Shown here: positions 8,089-17,590 of the stretch, one piece after another
Numbering within the stretch: position 1 is the first letter of the stretch
Layout: each line of letters starts with the position of its first letter
From: Bhargavaea beijingensis
Lineage (GTDB): Bacteria > Bacillota > Bacilli > Bacillales_A > Planococcaceae
DNA: 64,000 nt
Assembly: GCF_900101985.1 (NCBI RefSeq)
Contig: NZ_FNAR01000002.1
Location: forward strand, 241,509-305,508
Direction of reading: 5' to 3'
Position numbers and translations under genes: made by a program
Notes under the pieces: model-generated
Told to the model about the DNA's origin: nothing
Database searches by the model: none
What the model saw: the letters and a program-made list of their open reading frames with translations, nothing else

Positions 8089-9288
8089 GTGAAAGTGCTC
8101 TATATCGCCACATCATTTCCAGAGCCGCAAAAAGGAGCTACAATCTATACGGATTTGGCAGAGGCACTTCATGGAGCTGGGCATGAGATAACGGTTGTTG
8201 TTTCGGAACAGAAAAGGAACAAAGAAAAAACAGAACTCGGTAATGAACGAGGGTTTGAAGTTTTAAGAGTTGTAACAGGAAACTATTATGATGTCAGCCT
8301 TATTGAAAAAGGAATCACTTCCTTAAGGATGCCTTTAGTTATGAAGAAAGAAATGAAGCGGCATCTCCAGAATAGAAAATTTGACTTCATCCTATTTGAA
8401 TCTCCTCCAGTTACAAATGCTAGTTTAGTTGCCTGGGCTAAGCGACATTTCAACTGCCCTGCGTATTTAATGTTAAAGGATATTTTCCCCCAAAATGCGG
8501 CGGATTTAGGGATTATGAAAAAAAGCAGTCCTATATATACTTTTTTCTCGAAAAAGGAGAAAGCATTATACCGTACGGCGGATTGGATAGGGGTTATGTC
8601 GGAAGCCAATCGGAACTTCATACTTGCGAATAATGAATCAATAGATCCAAAAAAAGTTGAAATCTTTCCCAATACGAAAAAAGTACAAGATATCATGGTT
8701 GCTGAAACAAATCTTGTAATGAGAGAAAAGTTGGGAATACCTAAACAAGCAACTGTATTTCTTTTCGGAGGAAATATGGGAAGACCTCAATACATTGAAC
8801 TATTATGTGAAGCGGTTAAAGAATGTAAGGAAGAACAAGATATATTTTTCTTATTCATAGGCCGGGGGACGGATCGATATAGGTTAGATAATGTGATTAA
8901 GGAACATGAAATAAAAAATGCCTTATTACTTGAAAATTTACCAAGGGATAAGTTCGAGCAAATCACAAGAGAAATTGATGTTGGCCTTATTATATTAGAT
9001 TCTCGGTTCACCATACCAAATTACCCATCGAGAATTCTATCCTATATGGAATATGGCAAGCCCGTCTTGGCTGCAACTGATCGTGTTACTGATATTAAAG
9101 AGTTAATTGAGGACGCCAATTGCGGTGAATGGGTATGGTCAGGTGACAGTAAGGCTTTTATAGAAAGTATTAGAAAAATGTCAGCAAATGAAAGTTTAAG
9201 TTCCCAAGGTCAAAACGGACGTAAATACCTGGAACAAAGTTTTACTGTTGAGCGATCAGTTAAAATTCTTGAAAAGCACTTTAATTAA
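8089..9288 (+). CDS. GT4 glycosyltransferase, WbuB-like (probable L-FucNAc transferase)
   Basis: A 399-residue GT-B glycosyltransferase with a GTG start behind AAAAGGAG. The N-terminal domain begins VLYIATSFPEPQKGAT. The C-terminal donor domain contains LFGGNMGRPQ and LDSRFTIPNYPSRILSYMEYGKPVL-type signatures of family GT4. The next three genes make UDP-L-FucNAc, and WbuB-type transferases adding FucNAc are commonly encoded directly beside fnlABC. I therefore infer that it adds L-FucNAc to the lipid-linked first sugar. GT4 membership is firm; donor specificity is inferred. Confidence 0.8.
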   Translation: MKVLYIATSFPEPQKGATIYTDLAEALHGAGHEITVVVSEQKRNKEKTELGNERGFEVLRVVTGNYYDVSLIEKGITSLRMPLVMKKEMKRHLQNRKFDFILFESPPVTNASLVAWAKRHFNCPAYLMLKDIFPQNAADLGIMKKSSPIYTFFSKKEKALYRTADWIGVMSEANRNFILANNESIDPKKVEIFPNTKKVQDIMVAETNLVMREKLGIPKQATVFLFGGNMGRPQYIELLCEAVKECKEEQDIFFLFIGRGTDRYRLDNVIKEHEIKNALLLENLPRDKFEQITREIDVGLIILDSRFTIPNYPSRILSYMEYGKPVLAATDRVTDIKELIEDANCGEWVWSGDSKAFIESIRKMSANESLSSQGQNGRKYLEQSFTVERSVKILEKHFN

Positions 9289-9303
9289 GAATAGAGGTTA
9301 ATT

Positions 9304-10323
9304 ATGTTTAGAGATAAGACATTATTGATAACAGGTGGGACTGGTTCATTTGGTCATGCTGTAATGAAGAGATTCTTACATACTGATATAAAAGAAATCC
9401 GTATCTTCTCGCGGGATGAGAAGAAGCAGGATGACATGCGCAAGCAATATAAAAACGAAAAGCTCAAATTCTATATTGGGGACGTCCGGGACCTTGCTAG
9501 TGTGAAAAATGCAATGCATGGGGTAGATTATGTTTTTCATGCTGCTGCATTAAAGCAAGTTCCTTCGTGTGAATTCTTTCCGATGGAAGCTGTTAAAACG
9601 AATGTGATTGGAACAGATAATGTATTAACAGGTTCAATCGAGAGTGGTGTCAAAAAGGTTATTTGTCTTTCTACTGATAAAGCAGCCTATCCTATAAATG
9701 CAATGGGAATATCCAAAGCGATGATGGAGAAGGTTTTTGTCGCGAAGGCAAATACTATCAGTCCAGAAAGGACACTTATCTGCGGGACACGGTATGGAAA
9801 TGTTATGGCATCAAGGGGATCAGTTATTCCGCTGTTTATCGAACAGATAAAGAATGGCCAACCTATTACTGTAACCGATCCTCATATGACCCGTTTTCTG
9901 ATGAGTTTGGAAGAGGCGGTAGAACTAGTGGTGTTTGCATTTCAAAATGCAGAGGCCGGGGACATCATGGTTCAGAAATCACCGGCATCTACTATTGGAG
10001 ACCTGGCACAAGCAATTAAGGAACTATTCAACGCTGAGAATGAAATAAAAATTATTGGAACCCGACATGGTGAAAAGCTTTACGAGACTCTTCTGACAAG
10101 GGAAGAGCATGTAGTAGCAGAAGATCTAGGGGGCTTCTTCCGCGTACCTGCTGATAAACGTGACTTGAACTACGATAAGTACTTTGTCGAAGGGGATAGG
10201 GAATTATCTACAGAAGAAGAATACAACTCGCATAATACGAAACGCTTATTGATTGAAGAAGTCAAAGAGCGGTTACTTACACTTGATTATGTACAAAAAG
10301 AACTGGAGGAGTGGGGACACTGA
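9304..10323 (+). CDS. fnlA: UDP-GlcNAc 4,6-dehydratase/5-epimerase (FnlA/CapE/WbjB)
   Basis: A 339-residue soluble SDR enzyme. TGGTGSFGHAV near residue 10 binds NADP, and DEKKQDDMRKQY is characteristic of CapE/FnlA. The active site reads STDKAAYPINAMGISKAMMEK, with Met in the usual Tyr position as in this subfamily. It performs dehydration and C5 epimerisation of UDP-GlcNAc, the first step to UDP-L-FucNAc. It lies directly before the reductase and 2-epimerase genes and ends in a TGATG overlap with the next gene. Confidence 0.92.
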   Translation: MFRDKTLLITGGTGSFGHAVMKRFLHTDIKEIRIFSRDEKKQDDMRKQYKNEKLKFYIGDVRDLASVKNAMHGVDYVFHAAALKQVPSCEFFPMEAVKTNVIGTDNVLTGSIESGVKKVICLSTDKAAYPINAMGISKAMMEKVFVAKANTISPERTLICGTRYGNVMASRGSVIPLFIEQIKNGQPITVTDPHMTRFLMSLEEAVELVVFAFQNAEAGDIMVQKSPASTIGDLAQAIKELFNAENEIKIIGTRHGEKLYETLLTREEHVVAEDLGGFFRVPADKRDLNYDKYFVEGDRELSTEEEYNSHNTKRLLIEEVKERLLTLDYVQKELEEWGH

Positions 10324-11432
10324 TGAGAGTTCTAATTACAGGAGCTAATGGATTTATCGGTCGAAACTTAATTGCAGAACTTGAACATAGAGGTGATTAT
10401 ACACTTCTTCCATTTACACGAGATAACAATCTAGAGGATCTTGAAAAATTTTCTAAAGAAGCTGATTTTGTCTTTCATTTGGCGGGGGTGAATCGCCCAA
10501 AGCACGAAGATGAATTTATGGAAGGTAATTATCAATTTACTTCAACATTATTAGATCTTTTAGCAAGGAATAAAAATGCTTGTCCCGTCATGATTACTTC
10601 ATCCATTCAAGCAGATAAACAAAATGCCTATGGGAAAAGTAAAAAGGCAGGAGAGGATTTAGTTTTTGCGCATGAGGCAAAAACAGGGGCAAAGGCACTG
10701 GTTTATAGACTCCCAAATGTATTCGGAAAGTGGTGCAAGCCTAACTATAATAGCGCAGTAGCCACGTTTTGCCACAATATTTCTAGAGATATACCTATTA
10801 GAGTTAATGATCCTTCGACTATGCTGAACCTTGTTTATATTGACGACTTGGTTACAGAAATGATTAATGCACTTGAAGGGGAGGAAAACAGGGTCGGGGA
10901 TTATTGTGAAGTACCTATATCACATGAAGCCCAACTAGGTGAGATTGTAGAATTATTGCAGTCATTTAAGCATAGCAGGGAAGAACTTACTATCCCTAAC
11001 ATGTCGGATGGATTTATTAAAAAGCTATACAGTACATATTTGAGTTATCTGCCAGAAGACCAATTTAGTTATCCGTTAAAGATGAATATCGACCATCGTG
11101 GATCCTTTACTGAATTTATTAAAACAGCGGATCGTGGGCAGGTTTCAATCAATATCGCGAAGCCTGGTATTACAAAAGGAAACCATTGGCATCATACAAA
11201 AAACGAAAAGTTTTTAGTTGTTAGCGGTACCGGAGTAATCCGACTCAGGAAGGTAGGTTCATCTGAAATAATCGAGTGCAACGTTAGTGGAGATAAGCTA
11301 GAGGTTTTAGATATTCCGGTAGGTTATACTCACAATATCGAAAATACAGGAAATACCGATATGGTAACAGTAATGTGGGTTAATGAAATTTTCAATCCTG
11401 AGCAACCTGATACAATGGTTTTGGAGGTTTAA
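10323..11432 (+). CDS. fnlB: bifunctional SDR reductase with cupin domain (FnlB/CapF)
   Basis: A 369-residue protein from the ATG at 10323, which overlaps the preceding stop (TGATG) and follows GGAGGAGTGGGG. Residues 1-245 form an SDR domain with TGANGFIGRN and NAYGKSKKAGE (Tyr-x3-Lys). Residues about 255-369 form a cupin with GITKGNHWHHTKNEKF metal ligands. This two-domain build is that of S. aureus CapF. The family epimerises C3 and reduces C4 on the way to UDP-L-FucNAc. Confidence 0.92.
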   Translation: MRVLITGANGFIGRNLIAELEHRGDYTLLPFTRDNNLEDLEKFSKEADFVFHLAGVNRPKHEDEFMEGNYQFTSTLLDLLARNKNACPVMITSSIQADKQNAYGKSKKAGEDLVFAHEAKTGAKALVYRLPNVFGKWCKPNYNSAVATFCHNISRDIPIRVNDPSTMLNLVYIDDLVTEMINALEGEENRVGDYCEVPISHEAQLGEIVELLQSFKHSREELTIPNMSDGFIKKLYSTYLSYLPEDQFSYPLKMNIDHRGSFTEFIKTADRGQVSINIAKPGITKGNHWHHTKNEKFLVVSGTGVIRLRKVGSSEIIECNVSGDKLEVLDIPVGYTHNIENTGNTDMVTVMWVNEIFNPEQPDTMVLEV

Positions 11433-11434
11433 TT

Positions 11435-12559
11435 ATGAAAAAATTGAAAGTAATGACAGTGGTCGGAACTCGACCTGAAATTATCCGGCTTTCGGCTGTG
11501 ATAAATCGACTTGAAAGCTCTGAAGCTATTGAACATATATTAGTACATACGGGCCAAAATTATGATTATGAATTAAATGAAGTGTTCTTTAATGATTTTA
11601 ATTTAAGGAAACCAGATTATTTTTTAGAAGCTGCAACAGGAACAGCTGTTGAAACAATAGGGAATGTATTAAAAAAGATTGATCATGTTTTGGAGGAAAA
11701 TAAGCCAGATGCATTCCTTATATTAGGGGATACAAATAGTTGTCTTTCGGCAATTGCTGCCAAAAGAAAGCATGTTCCTATCTTCCATATGGAAGCTGGC
11801 AATAGGTGTTTTGACCAACGAGTACCTGAAGAGACAAATAGAAAAATTGTAGATCATATTGCAGATATTAACTTAACTTATAGTGATATTGCACGTGAAT
11901 ACCTTCTTAATGAAGGAATTCCTGCTGACCGCATCATTAAAACTGGTAGCCCTATGTTTGAAGTACTAAAATCGCGAGAAGAGCAAATTGAAAAATCCGG
12001 TATTCTTAAACAACTCAACTTAGAAAAGGAAAAATATTATGTAGTCTCTGCACACCGCGAAGAGAACATTAACTCTGAAAAAAACTTTTATAACCTAATA
12101 GGAAGTTTGAACAAACTTTCAGAAAATCATGGACTACCAATTATTGTGAGTTCTCATCCTAGAACATTAAAAATGATTAATGATAAAGGTATTGAATTTA
12201 ATCCACTAGTGAAACTAATGAAACCATTAGGGTTTAATGACTACATAAAACTTCAAAGAAATTCGAAAGCAGTCCTAAGTGATAGTGGTACTATAAGTGA
12301 GGAAGCATCAATTCTTGGCTTTAGGGCGTTAAATATTAGAGAAGCTCACGAGAGGCCAGAAGCAATGGAAGAAGCCTCAGTTATGATGGTAGGATTAAAT
12401 TATGAAAGAATAGTGCAAGGATTAAAAGTGCTTGAATCACAAAAAGAAGAAACGCTTTATAAAGTAAACGATTATAGTATGCCTAATGTATCAGAAAAAG
12501 TCCTAAGAATAATTTTGTCATACACTGACTATGTAAACCGGGTGGTATGGAGCAAATAA
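11435..12559 (+). CDS. fnlC: UDP-N-acetylglucosamine 2-epimerase family, FnlC/CapG type
   Basis: A 374-residue GT-B-fold 2-epimerase with GTRPEIIRLSAVI at the N-terminus, HTGQNYD, ILGDTNSCL, FHMEAGNRCFDQRVPEETNR, SAHREENI and LSDSGTISEEA. The RVPEETNR form and its place right after fnlA and fnlB identify it as the last enzyme to UDP-L-FucNAc rather than a housekeeping MnaA. It is the only 2-epimerase gene in the cluster, which matters for predicting the acidic sugar: no separate WbpI is seen. Confidence 0.9.
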   Translation: MKKLKVMTVVGTRPEIIRLSAVINRLESSEAIEHILVHTGQNYDYELNEVFFNDFNLRKPDYFLEAATGTAVETIGNVLKKIDHVLEENKPDAFLILGDTNSCLSAIAAKRKHVPIFHMEAGNRCFDQRVPEETNRKIVDHIADINLTYSDIAREYLLNEGIPADRIIKTGSPMFEVLKSREEQIEKSGILKQLNLEKEKYYVVSAHREENINSEKNFYNLIGSLNKLSENHGLPIIVSSHPRTLKMINDKGIEFNPLVKLMKPLGFNDYIKLQRNSKAVLSDSGTISEEASILGFRALNIREAHERPEAMEEASVMMVGLNYERIVQGLKVLESQKEETLYKVNDYSMPNVSEKVLRIILSYTDYVNRVVWSK

Positions 12560-12560
12560 A

Positions 12561-13199
12561 ATGAATATCAAATATGTAATTTCGAAGATTCTCAAAAAGT
12601 TACAAATTCCTAGTGTTCATAAATCTATTCTACATACCACAACAAGATTAGGTTCTCGCACAGAGATTTCTCAAAGTCGTTTAGGTAAATACACATACAT
12701 AGGTAGTGATTGTCAAATAATACACGCGGAACTAGGTAATTTTTGTTCTATAGCTGATAATTGTATTATTGGTGGAGCAAGCCACCCGTTAAATTGGGTG
12801 TCTACATCACCGGTATTTCATAAAGGAAAAAATATATTACGAAAAAATTTTTCAGAACATGATTTTAATGTTTATAAAAAAACTGTAATTGGCCATGACG
12901 TATGGATAGGAAGTAATAGTTTAATTAAAAGTGGTGTATCTATTGGATCTGGCTCAGTTATAGGAATGGGTTCCGTAGTTACAAAAGACATAGGAGAATA
13001 TGAAATATGGGCAGGAAATCCTGCAAAGCTAATTAGAAAAAGATTCGATGAGGAGACCATATCCATTCTACTAAAGTCCGAGTGGTGGAAAGAAGATGAA
13101 AAAACGCTGTCAACAAAGGCAGTTTATTTTAATGAAACCCAAAAGTTTGTAGAGGAGACTACAAAAAGTTATGAAGATCGTACATCTTTGTTTAAGTAG
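12561..13199 (+). CDS. left-handed beta-helix (hexapeptide) acetyltransferase, CatB/WcaF-like
   Basis: A 212-residue hexapeptide-repeat acyltransferase beginning one base after the preceding stop. The I/L-G-x-x-x-x pattern is clear from about residue 35. The xenobiotic/O-acetyltransferase signature appears as FCSIADNCIIGGASHPLNWVSTSPVF (His catalytic) and later HDVWIGSNSLIKSGVSIGSGSVIGMGSVVTKD. Most likely it O-acetylates a sugar of the repeat unit; the acceptor is unknown. The last 29 bases overlap the next gene. Composition is very A+T-rich. Confidence 0.82.
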   Translation: MNIKYVISKILKKLQIPSVHKSILHTTTRLGSRTEISQSRLGKYTYIGSDCQIIHAELGNFCSIADNCIIGGASHPLNWVSTSPVFHKGKNILRKNFSEHDFNVYKKTVIGHDVWIGSNSLIKSGVSIGSGSVIGMGSVVTKDIGEYEIWAGNPAKLIRKRFDEETISILLKSEWWKEDEKTLSTKAVYFNETQKFVEETTKSYEDRTSLFK

Positions 13200-14331
13200 T
13201 TTTTATATTGATGAATTTGGATACCAAGAGAATCTTATTCCAAAATACAACAAAAAAGACGGTCATGAAGTAACAATCATCGCTTCCACTTTTACATATA
13301 ACAAAACAAATGGTGAGCCAAGTACAGTTGATGTTGGAGAATATATAAATAATGATGGTGTTAAAGTAATTAGAGTTGATTACAAATATAACTTTTGGGG
13401 TTTTTTTAACGATAAAATAAAAATATTTGATGGAACATATCAATTATTAGAAAGAGAAAATCCGGATATTATTTTTTGTCATGGAATTCAATTTTTAGAT
13501 CTCTATAATGTAACTAAATATGTGGAAAAACATCCGAATTGTAAATTAATAGCTGATACTCATGCTACAGAGGCAAACAGCGGAAAAAATTTTATATCGA
13601 GAGAGCTTTTACATAAAATAATTTATAAGAGAGCCATTCAAAAATCGTTAAAAAACATTGAAAAAATTTATGCCATTGCTCCTGGTTGTAAATATTTCGC
13701 TGAAGAGATGTACAGCATTCCCAGTTCAAAAATCGAATATCTCTTTCTAGGAGCAGATACTGATGAAATAAATTTCGAAAATCAGAACAAAATTAGAAAT
13801 AAAATCAGGAATGACTTAAATATTGCAGCGGAAGATTTTGTGGTTATAACTGGAGGTAAAATAACTAAGAGAAAAAATATCGATGCTTTATTATCAGCGA
13901 TTAAAAAAATAGATAAGGATAATATAAAGGTTATTATTTTTGGGGCAATCAACACTAACATTAAAGAAAAACTCTTACAAAAAATTCACCAAGATAAAAG
14001 AGTAAGCTTTATAGGATGGATAGATAGTAAAGATGTTTATAACTATTATTTAGCTTCTGATTTAGCTGTTTTTCCAGGATCAAAATCTGCTCTATGGGAA
14101 CAAGCTATATGCTGTGGTTTACCTTTAATATGCAAAGAATGGAGTGGCATGAAATATGTCGATGTAGGTGGTAATTGTATTTTTTGGGATAATGATATCG
14201 AAGAATTAAGAATGAACATCGAAAGTTTAATGGAAGATACGAAGAAATATGAAAGTATGAGATCTATCGCTTTAACTAAAGGTTATGAGACATTTTCATA
14301 TGAAATAATATCCAGAAAAGCATTAAGCTAA
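13171..14331 (+). CDS. GT4-family glycosyltransferase
   Basis: A 386-residue GT-B glycosyltransferase overlapping the preceding acetyltransferase gene by 29 bases. The C-terminal donor domain shows GGKITKRKNIDALLSAI, VIIFGAIN and ASDLAVFPGSKSALWEQAICCGLPLICKE, the GT4 acceptor/donor E-x7-E region. It is the second and last GT-B transferase in the cluster, so by elimination it should add the third sugar, probably the acidic residue; this is inference. Base composition is among the most A+T-rich in the window. Confidence 0.82.
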   Translation: MKIVHLCLSSFYIDEFGYQENLIPKYNKKDGHEVTIIASTFTYNKTNGEPSTVDVGEYINNDGVKVIRVDYKYNFWGFFNDKIKIFDGTYQLLERENPDIIFCHGIQFLDLYNVTKYVEKHPNCKLIADTHATEANSGKNFISRELLHKIIYKRAIQKSLKNIEKIYAIAPGCKYFAEEMYSIPSSKIEYLFLGADTDEINFENQNKIRNKIRNDLNIAAEDFVVITGGKITKRKNIDALLSAIKKIDKDNIKVIIFGAINTNIKEKLLQKIHQDKRVSFIGWIDSKDVYNYYLASDLAVFPGSKSALWEQAICCGLPLICKEWSGMKYVDVGGNCIFWDNDIEELRMNIESLMEDTKKYESMRSIALTKGYETFSYEIISRKALS

Positions 14332-14347
14332 ATTAAGGGGCTTTGCA

Positions 14348-15544
14348 ATGATTTCATATGAGAAAATGGATAAAAAAATAAGTTTTGTTTTGGTTTTTTT
14401 ATTGTGCATATTGTTGGTAAACTATACCTTTAAGGATTTATTTAATATAGTTAATCCAATGATTAGAGGTTTAATTAGTTTATTTTTCATGAGTATAGTG
14501 GGTATTCTATATTTAGCAAATCTTAGTCTAGTACTTAAAAGAATAGGGAACTATTTCTTGTTAACATACATTTTCTTTATTACTATCTTTTTAATGAATC
14601 TGTTGATTTTTCCTGAAATAAAACAATATTTGCCCGAAACCCTATTTTGGTTTTTTATAATTTGCCTCCCAACCGCTTTGTACTATCTAGCAATTCAAGA
14701 TAAAAAGATTTTCTTAGAAATGCTTTTAAAATCAGCTTATTTACAATTGTTAATTGGTCTGTTTTTTATAGTGAGTTTCTTTATTAGAGGCACAGGTAAT
14801 GTTTATGACATGGTATTTTCATACCATATATCTATACCAGTAATTTTACTTTTATATAAGTTTTTTAGAGAACGTTCAGTACTAGACTTGATCTTAGTGG
14901 TTCTTGGTGTGCTTTCTATATTAATGATAGGTTCTAGAGGCCCCTTGCTGTCTATAATTGTGTTTATTCTTTTATCTATTTTATTTCAGACTTATGGGAG
15001 AAGAAAAGAAGGAAAATCAATTTTGTTCTCTTTATTAATTGGTGTCCTAATTTCGTTTGGTTTATTATATTTGGACAAAATAATAATAATGCTAGAGAGA
15101 ATTTTTACTTCGCTTGGTGTGGATAGTAGGACTTTGAGAATTTTTACAAATGATAATATTGATTTTTCAACTGGTAGGGGGCCTATTTATGACGCTACGA
15201 AGGAAAAAATACTCGAAAATCCTCTATGGGGACATGGAATTTTGGGTGATCGAGAATTCTTAAATGGTACGTATCCTCATAATCTTTTTTTAGAGTTATT
15301 GGCTCAATTTGGTATAATTTTGGGATCTATATTAATTATTATATTTTTTGTATACACTTTCTTGAGCTTCATTAATAAATATAAAGCAGAAAGAGATCTA
15401 GCCTTGTTATTCTTCAGCATTGGAGTAGTTCAATTATTTGTTTCAAATACTTTCTGGATGTCATATAACTTTTGGTTATTTCTAGCAGTCTGTATTTCGA
15501 GTGTACATTTACCTAAAAGGTATAAAGAAAGGGAGAGTTATTAA
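14348..15544 (+). CDS. Wzy-like polysaccharide polymerase / O-antigen ligase family membrane protein
   Basis: A 398-residue, strongly hydrophobic protein with about ten to twelve predicted membrane segments. A larger extracellular loop lies near residues 250-315, containing FSTGRGPIYDATKEKI, GHGILGDREF and YPHNLFLELLAQFG, as in Wzy/WaaL family proteins. It probably links flipped repeat units into chains. Sequence is poorly conserved in this family, so the call rests on topology, the H-N-L-x-L-E-L motif and the locus. Its stop overlaps the next start (TAATG). Confidence 0.8.
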   Translation: MISYEKMDKKISFVLVFLLCILLVNYTFKDLFNIVNPMIRGLISLFFMSIVGILYLANLSLVLKRIGNYFLLTYIFFITIFLMNLLIFPEIKQYLPETLFWFFIICLPTALYYLAIQDKKIFLEMLLKSAYLQLLIGLFFIVSFFIRGTGNVYDMVFSYHISIPVILLLYKFFRERSVLDLILVVLGVLSILMIGSRGPLLSIIVFILLSILFQTYGRRKEGKSILFSLLIGVLISFGLLYLDKIIIMLERIFTSLGVDSRTLRIFTNDNIDFSTGRGPIYDATKEKILENPLWGHGILGDREFLNGTYPHNLFLELLAQFGIILGSILIIIFFVYTFLSFINKYKAERDLALLFFSIGVVQLFVSNTFWMSYNFWLFLAVCISSVHLPKRYKERESY

Positions 15545-16848
15545 TGAATATTGTTAAAAAGCTAGAAAATAAAGAAGCGACACTTGGAGTTATCGGATTA
15601 GGGTATGTAGGTTTACCGCTAGCAGTTGAAAAAGCTAGGGCAGGCTATAAAACATTGGGTTTTGACATTCAAGAGTCCAAAGTAAAAATGGTTAATAATG
15701 GTGAAAACTATATTGGTGATGTAGTAAATGAAGATCTTAAATCACTCGTAGAATCTGGACTTTTACTTGCAACGTCTGATTTTGCAAAAGTGGCTCAAGC
15801 TGATTGTGTGTGTATTTGTGTTCCTACTCCACTAGATGAATACCAACAACCTGATATTAGCTATGTTGAAGCATCAGCAAAAAGTATTGTCCCTTATATG
15901 CATAAAGATATGTTAATAGTTCTTGAGTCTACAACTTATCCTGGTACAACTGAAGAATTATTAAAGCCCATATTGGAAAGCAGTGGGATGAAATGTGGTG
16001 AAGATTTTTATCTGGCTTTTTCACCAGAAAGGGTTGATCCAGGAAATTTAGTATACAACACCAAGAATACCCCGAAAGTAGTTGGAGGAATCACAGAGGC
16101 ATGTACAGAGGTTGCAGCTGCATTATATGAAAGTATACTAGCTGCACCGGTACATCGAGTATCATCGCCCGCAGTAGCAGAAATGGAGAAGATTCTGGAG
16201 AACACATACAGAAATGTGAATATAGGTTTAGTAAACGAACTTTCGCTTCTAAGTCATAAGATGGGAATAAATTTTTGGGAAGTTGTTGATGCAGCAAAAA
16301 CAAAGCCATATGGATTCCAAGCATTTTATCCAGGCCCGGGGTTAGGTGGTCATTGTATACCTCTTGATCCTTACTACCTGTCCTGGAAAGCGCGTGAATA
16401 TGGTTTTCATACTTCGATGATTGAAGCATCGATGATGATCAATGATAAGATGCCAGAGTATTGCGCTGAGCGTGTAGCAAAGATTTTAAACAGATATAAA
16501 CAATCATTAAATGGTTCAAAGATATTGGTGTTGGGTGTGGCCTATAAACAAGATATTGATGATTACAGGGAAAGTCCCGCCATCGATGTTATAGATGAGC
16601 TAGAACAACAAGGGGCCGAAGTAAGGTTCTTCGACCCTTATGTGTCGAACTATAATTATAAAGGGAAGTCCAAAAATGGTGAAAATGAATTAACAACTGA
16701 ATTGCTGAGAAATGTTGATCTTGTGGTGATAACAACAGCACATTCGAATGTCGATTATAACTTTGTTCAGAAAAACTCTAAATATATTTTCGATACAAAA
16801 AACGCTTTAAAACATATCAATAATAGAGAAAATATTGAATTATTATAA
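15544..16848 (+). CDS. wbpA: UDP-N-acetylglucosamine 6-dehydrogenase (WbpA-like)
   Basis: A 434-residue nucleotide-sugar dehydrogenase. GVIGLGYVGLPLAV binds NAD; FSPERVDPGN, the catalytic Cys in GPGLGGHCIPLDPYYL (near residue 267), and VLGVAYKQDIDDYRESPA follow. This branch oxidises UDP-HexNAc at C6. Because genes matching WbpB, WbpD and WbpE lie downstream, oxidation of UDP-GlcNAc to UDP-GlcNAcA is the best prediction. BY-kinases phosphorylate related dehydrogenases, so the kinase upstream may control it (inference). Confidence 0.88.
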   Translation: MNIVKKLENKEATLGVIGLGYVGLPLAVEKARAGYKTLGFDIQESKVKMVNNGENYIGDVVNEDLKSLVESGLLLATSDFAKVAQADCVCICVPTPLDEYQQPDISYVEASAKSIVPYMHKDMLIVLESTTYPGTTEELLKPILESSGMKCGEDFYLAFSPERVDPGNLVYNTKNTPKVVGGITEACTEVAAALYESILAAPVHRVSSPAVAEMEKILENTYRNVNIGLVNELSLLSHKMGINFWEVVDAAKTKPYGFQAFYPGPGLGGHCIPLDPYYLSWKAREYGFHTSMIEASMMINDKMPEYCAERVAKILNRYKQSLNGSKILVLGVAYKQDIDDYRESPAIDVIDELEQQGAEVRFFDPYVSNYNYKGKSKNGENELTTELLRNVDLVVITTAHSNVDYNFVQKNSKYIFDTKNALKHINNRENIELL

Positions 16849-16861
16849 AGAGGTGAGAAAA

Positions 16862-17590
16862 GTGGAATTTACTTATAGTTCGTACGAGCATTTAATAGAA
16901 TTATTAAAGTCAAAAGGATACTTCTTTTCCGACTACTTCAATTATAAAGAAATAGAAAGACCTGTGATATTTCGTCATGATGTAGATTTTAATCTATATA
17001 AAGCTTTGAAAATTGCTGAGTTAGAAAAAAAACATGAGATTAAGTCCACTTACTTTATTTTGATTTCCTCTTCATTTTATAATGTTTATACCAAAGAGTC
17101 ATTTGACATTATTAAACAAATAAAAATGCTAGGACATGATATTGGTCTTCATTTCGATGAAAAAAAATACGATGTGCATAATTATGAAGAGTTGAACAGA
17201 TACGTACAAAAAGAAAAATATCTCTTAGAAAATTTAATAGATGAAGAGGTAAGCGTGGTTTCAATGCATAGACCTTCACGATTTATTTTAGAAAATGATA
17301 TAAATTTTCCAAATATATTAAATACATATTCTAATACTTTCTTCAACGAATTTAAATATACATCTGATTCAAGGATGTCTTGGAGAGAAGATATTCTAAG
17401 TATAGTCGAAGAAAATCATGAAGATAGGTTACACGTCTTAACTCATCCTTTTTGGTATTCCAACAAGAAAGAGAATATAAAGGAAAAATTAATGGATTTT
17501 ATAAATAATGCAAATAAAGAACGATATCTTCAATTAAGTGACAATTTCAAGGATATACAAGAATTTATTAAAGATAGGGATTTAAACTAA
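16862..17590 (+). CDS. NodB-like polysaccharide deacetylase-family protein
   Basis: A 242-residue protein from the GTG at 16862, which follows AGAGGTGAG; an ATG at 16835 would overlap the previous gene. It has the deacetylase layout: FRHDVDF near residue 40 (metal Asp), LGHDIGLHFDEKKYD with His ligands, SMHRPS near residue 135, and LTHPFWYS near residue 190. No signal peptide is visible, so it would act in the cytoplasm, possibly on a nucleotide or lipid-linked sugar. Related proteins occur in O-antigen and flagellin-glycan clusters. The substrate is unknown. Confidence 0.72.
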   Translation: MEFTYSSYEHLIELLKSKGYFFSDYFNYKEIERPVIFRHDVDFNLYKALKIAELEKKHEIKSTYFILISSSFYNVYTKESFDIIKQIKMLGHDIGLHFDEKKYDVHNYEELNRYVQKEKYLLENLIDEEVSVVSMHRPSRFILENDINFPNILNTYSNTFFNEFKYTSDSRMSWREDILSIVEENHEDRLHVLTHPFWYSNKKENIKEKLMDFINNANKERYLQLSDNFKDIQEFIKDRDLN

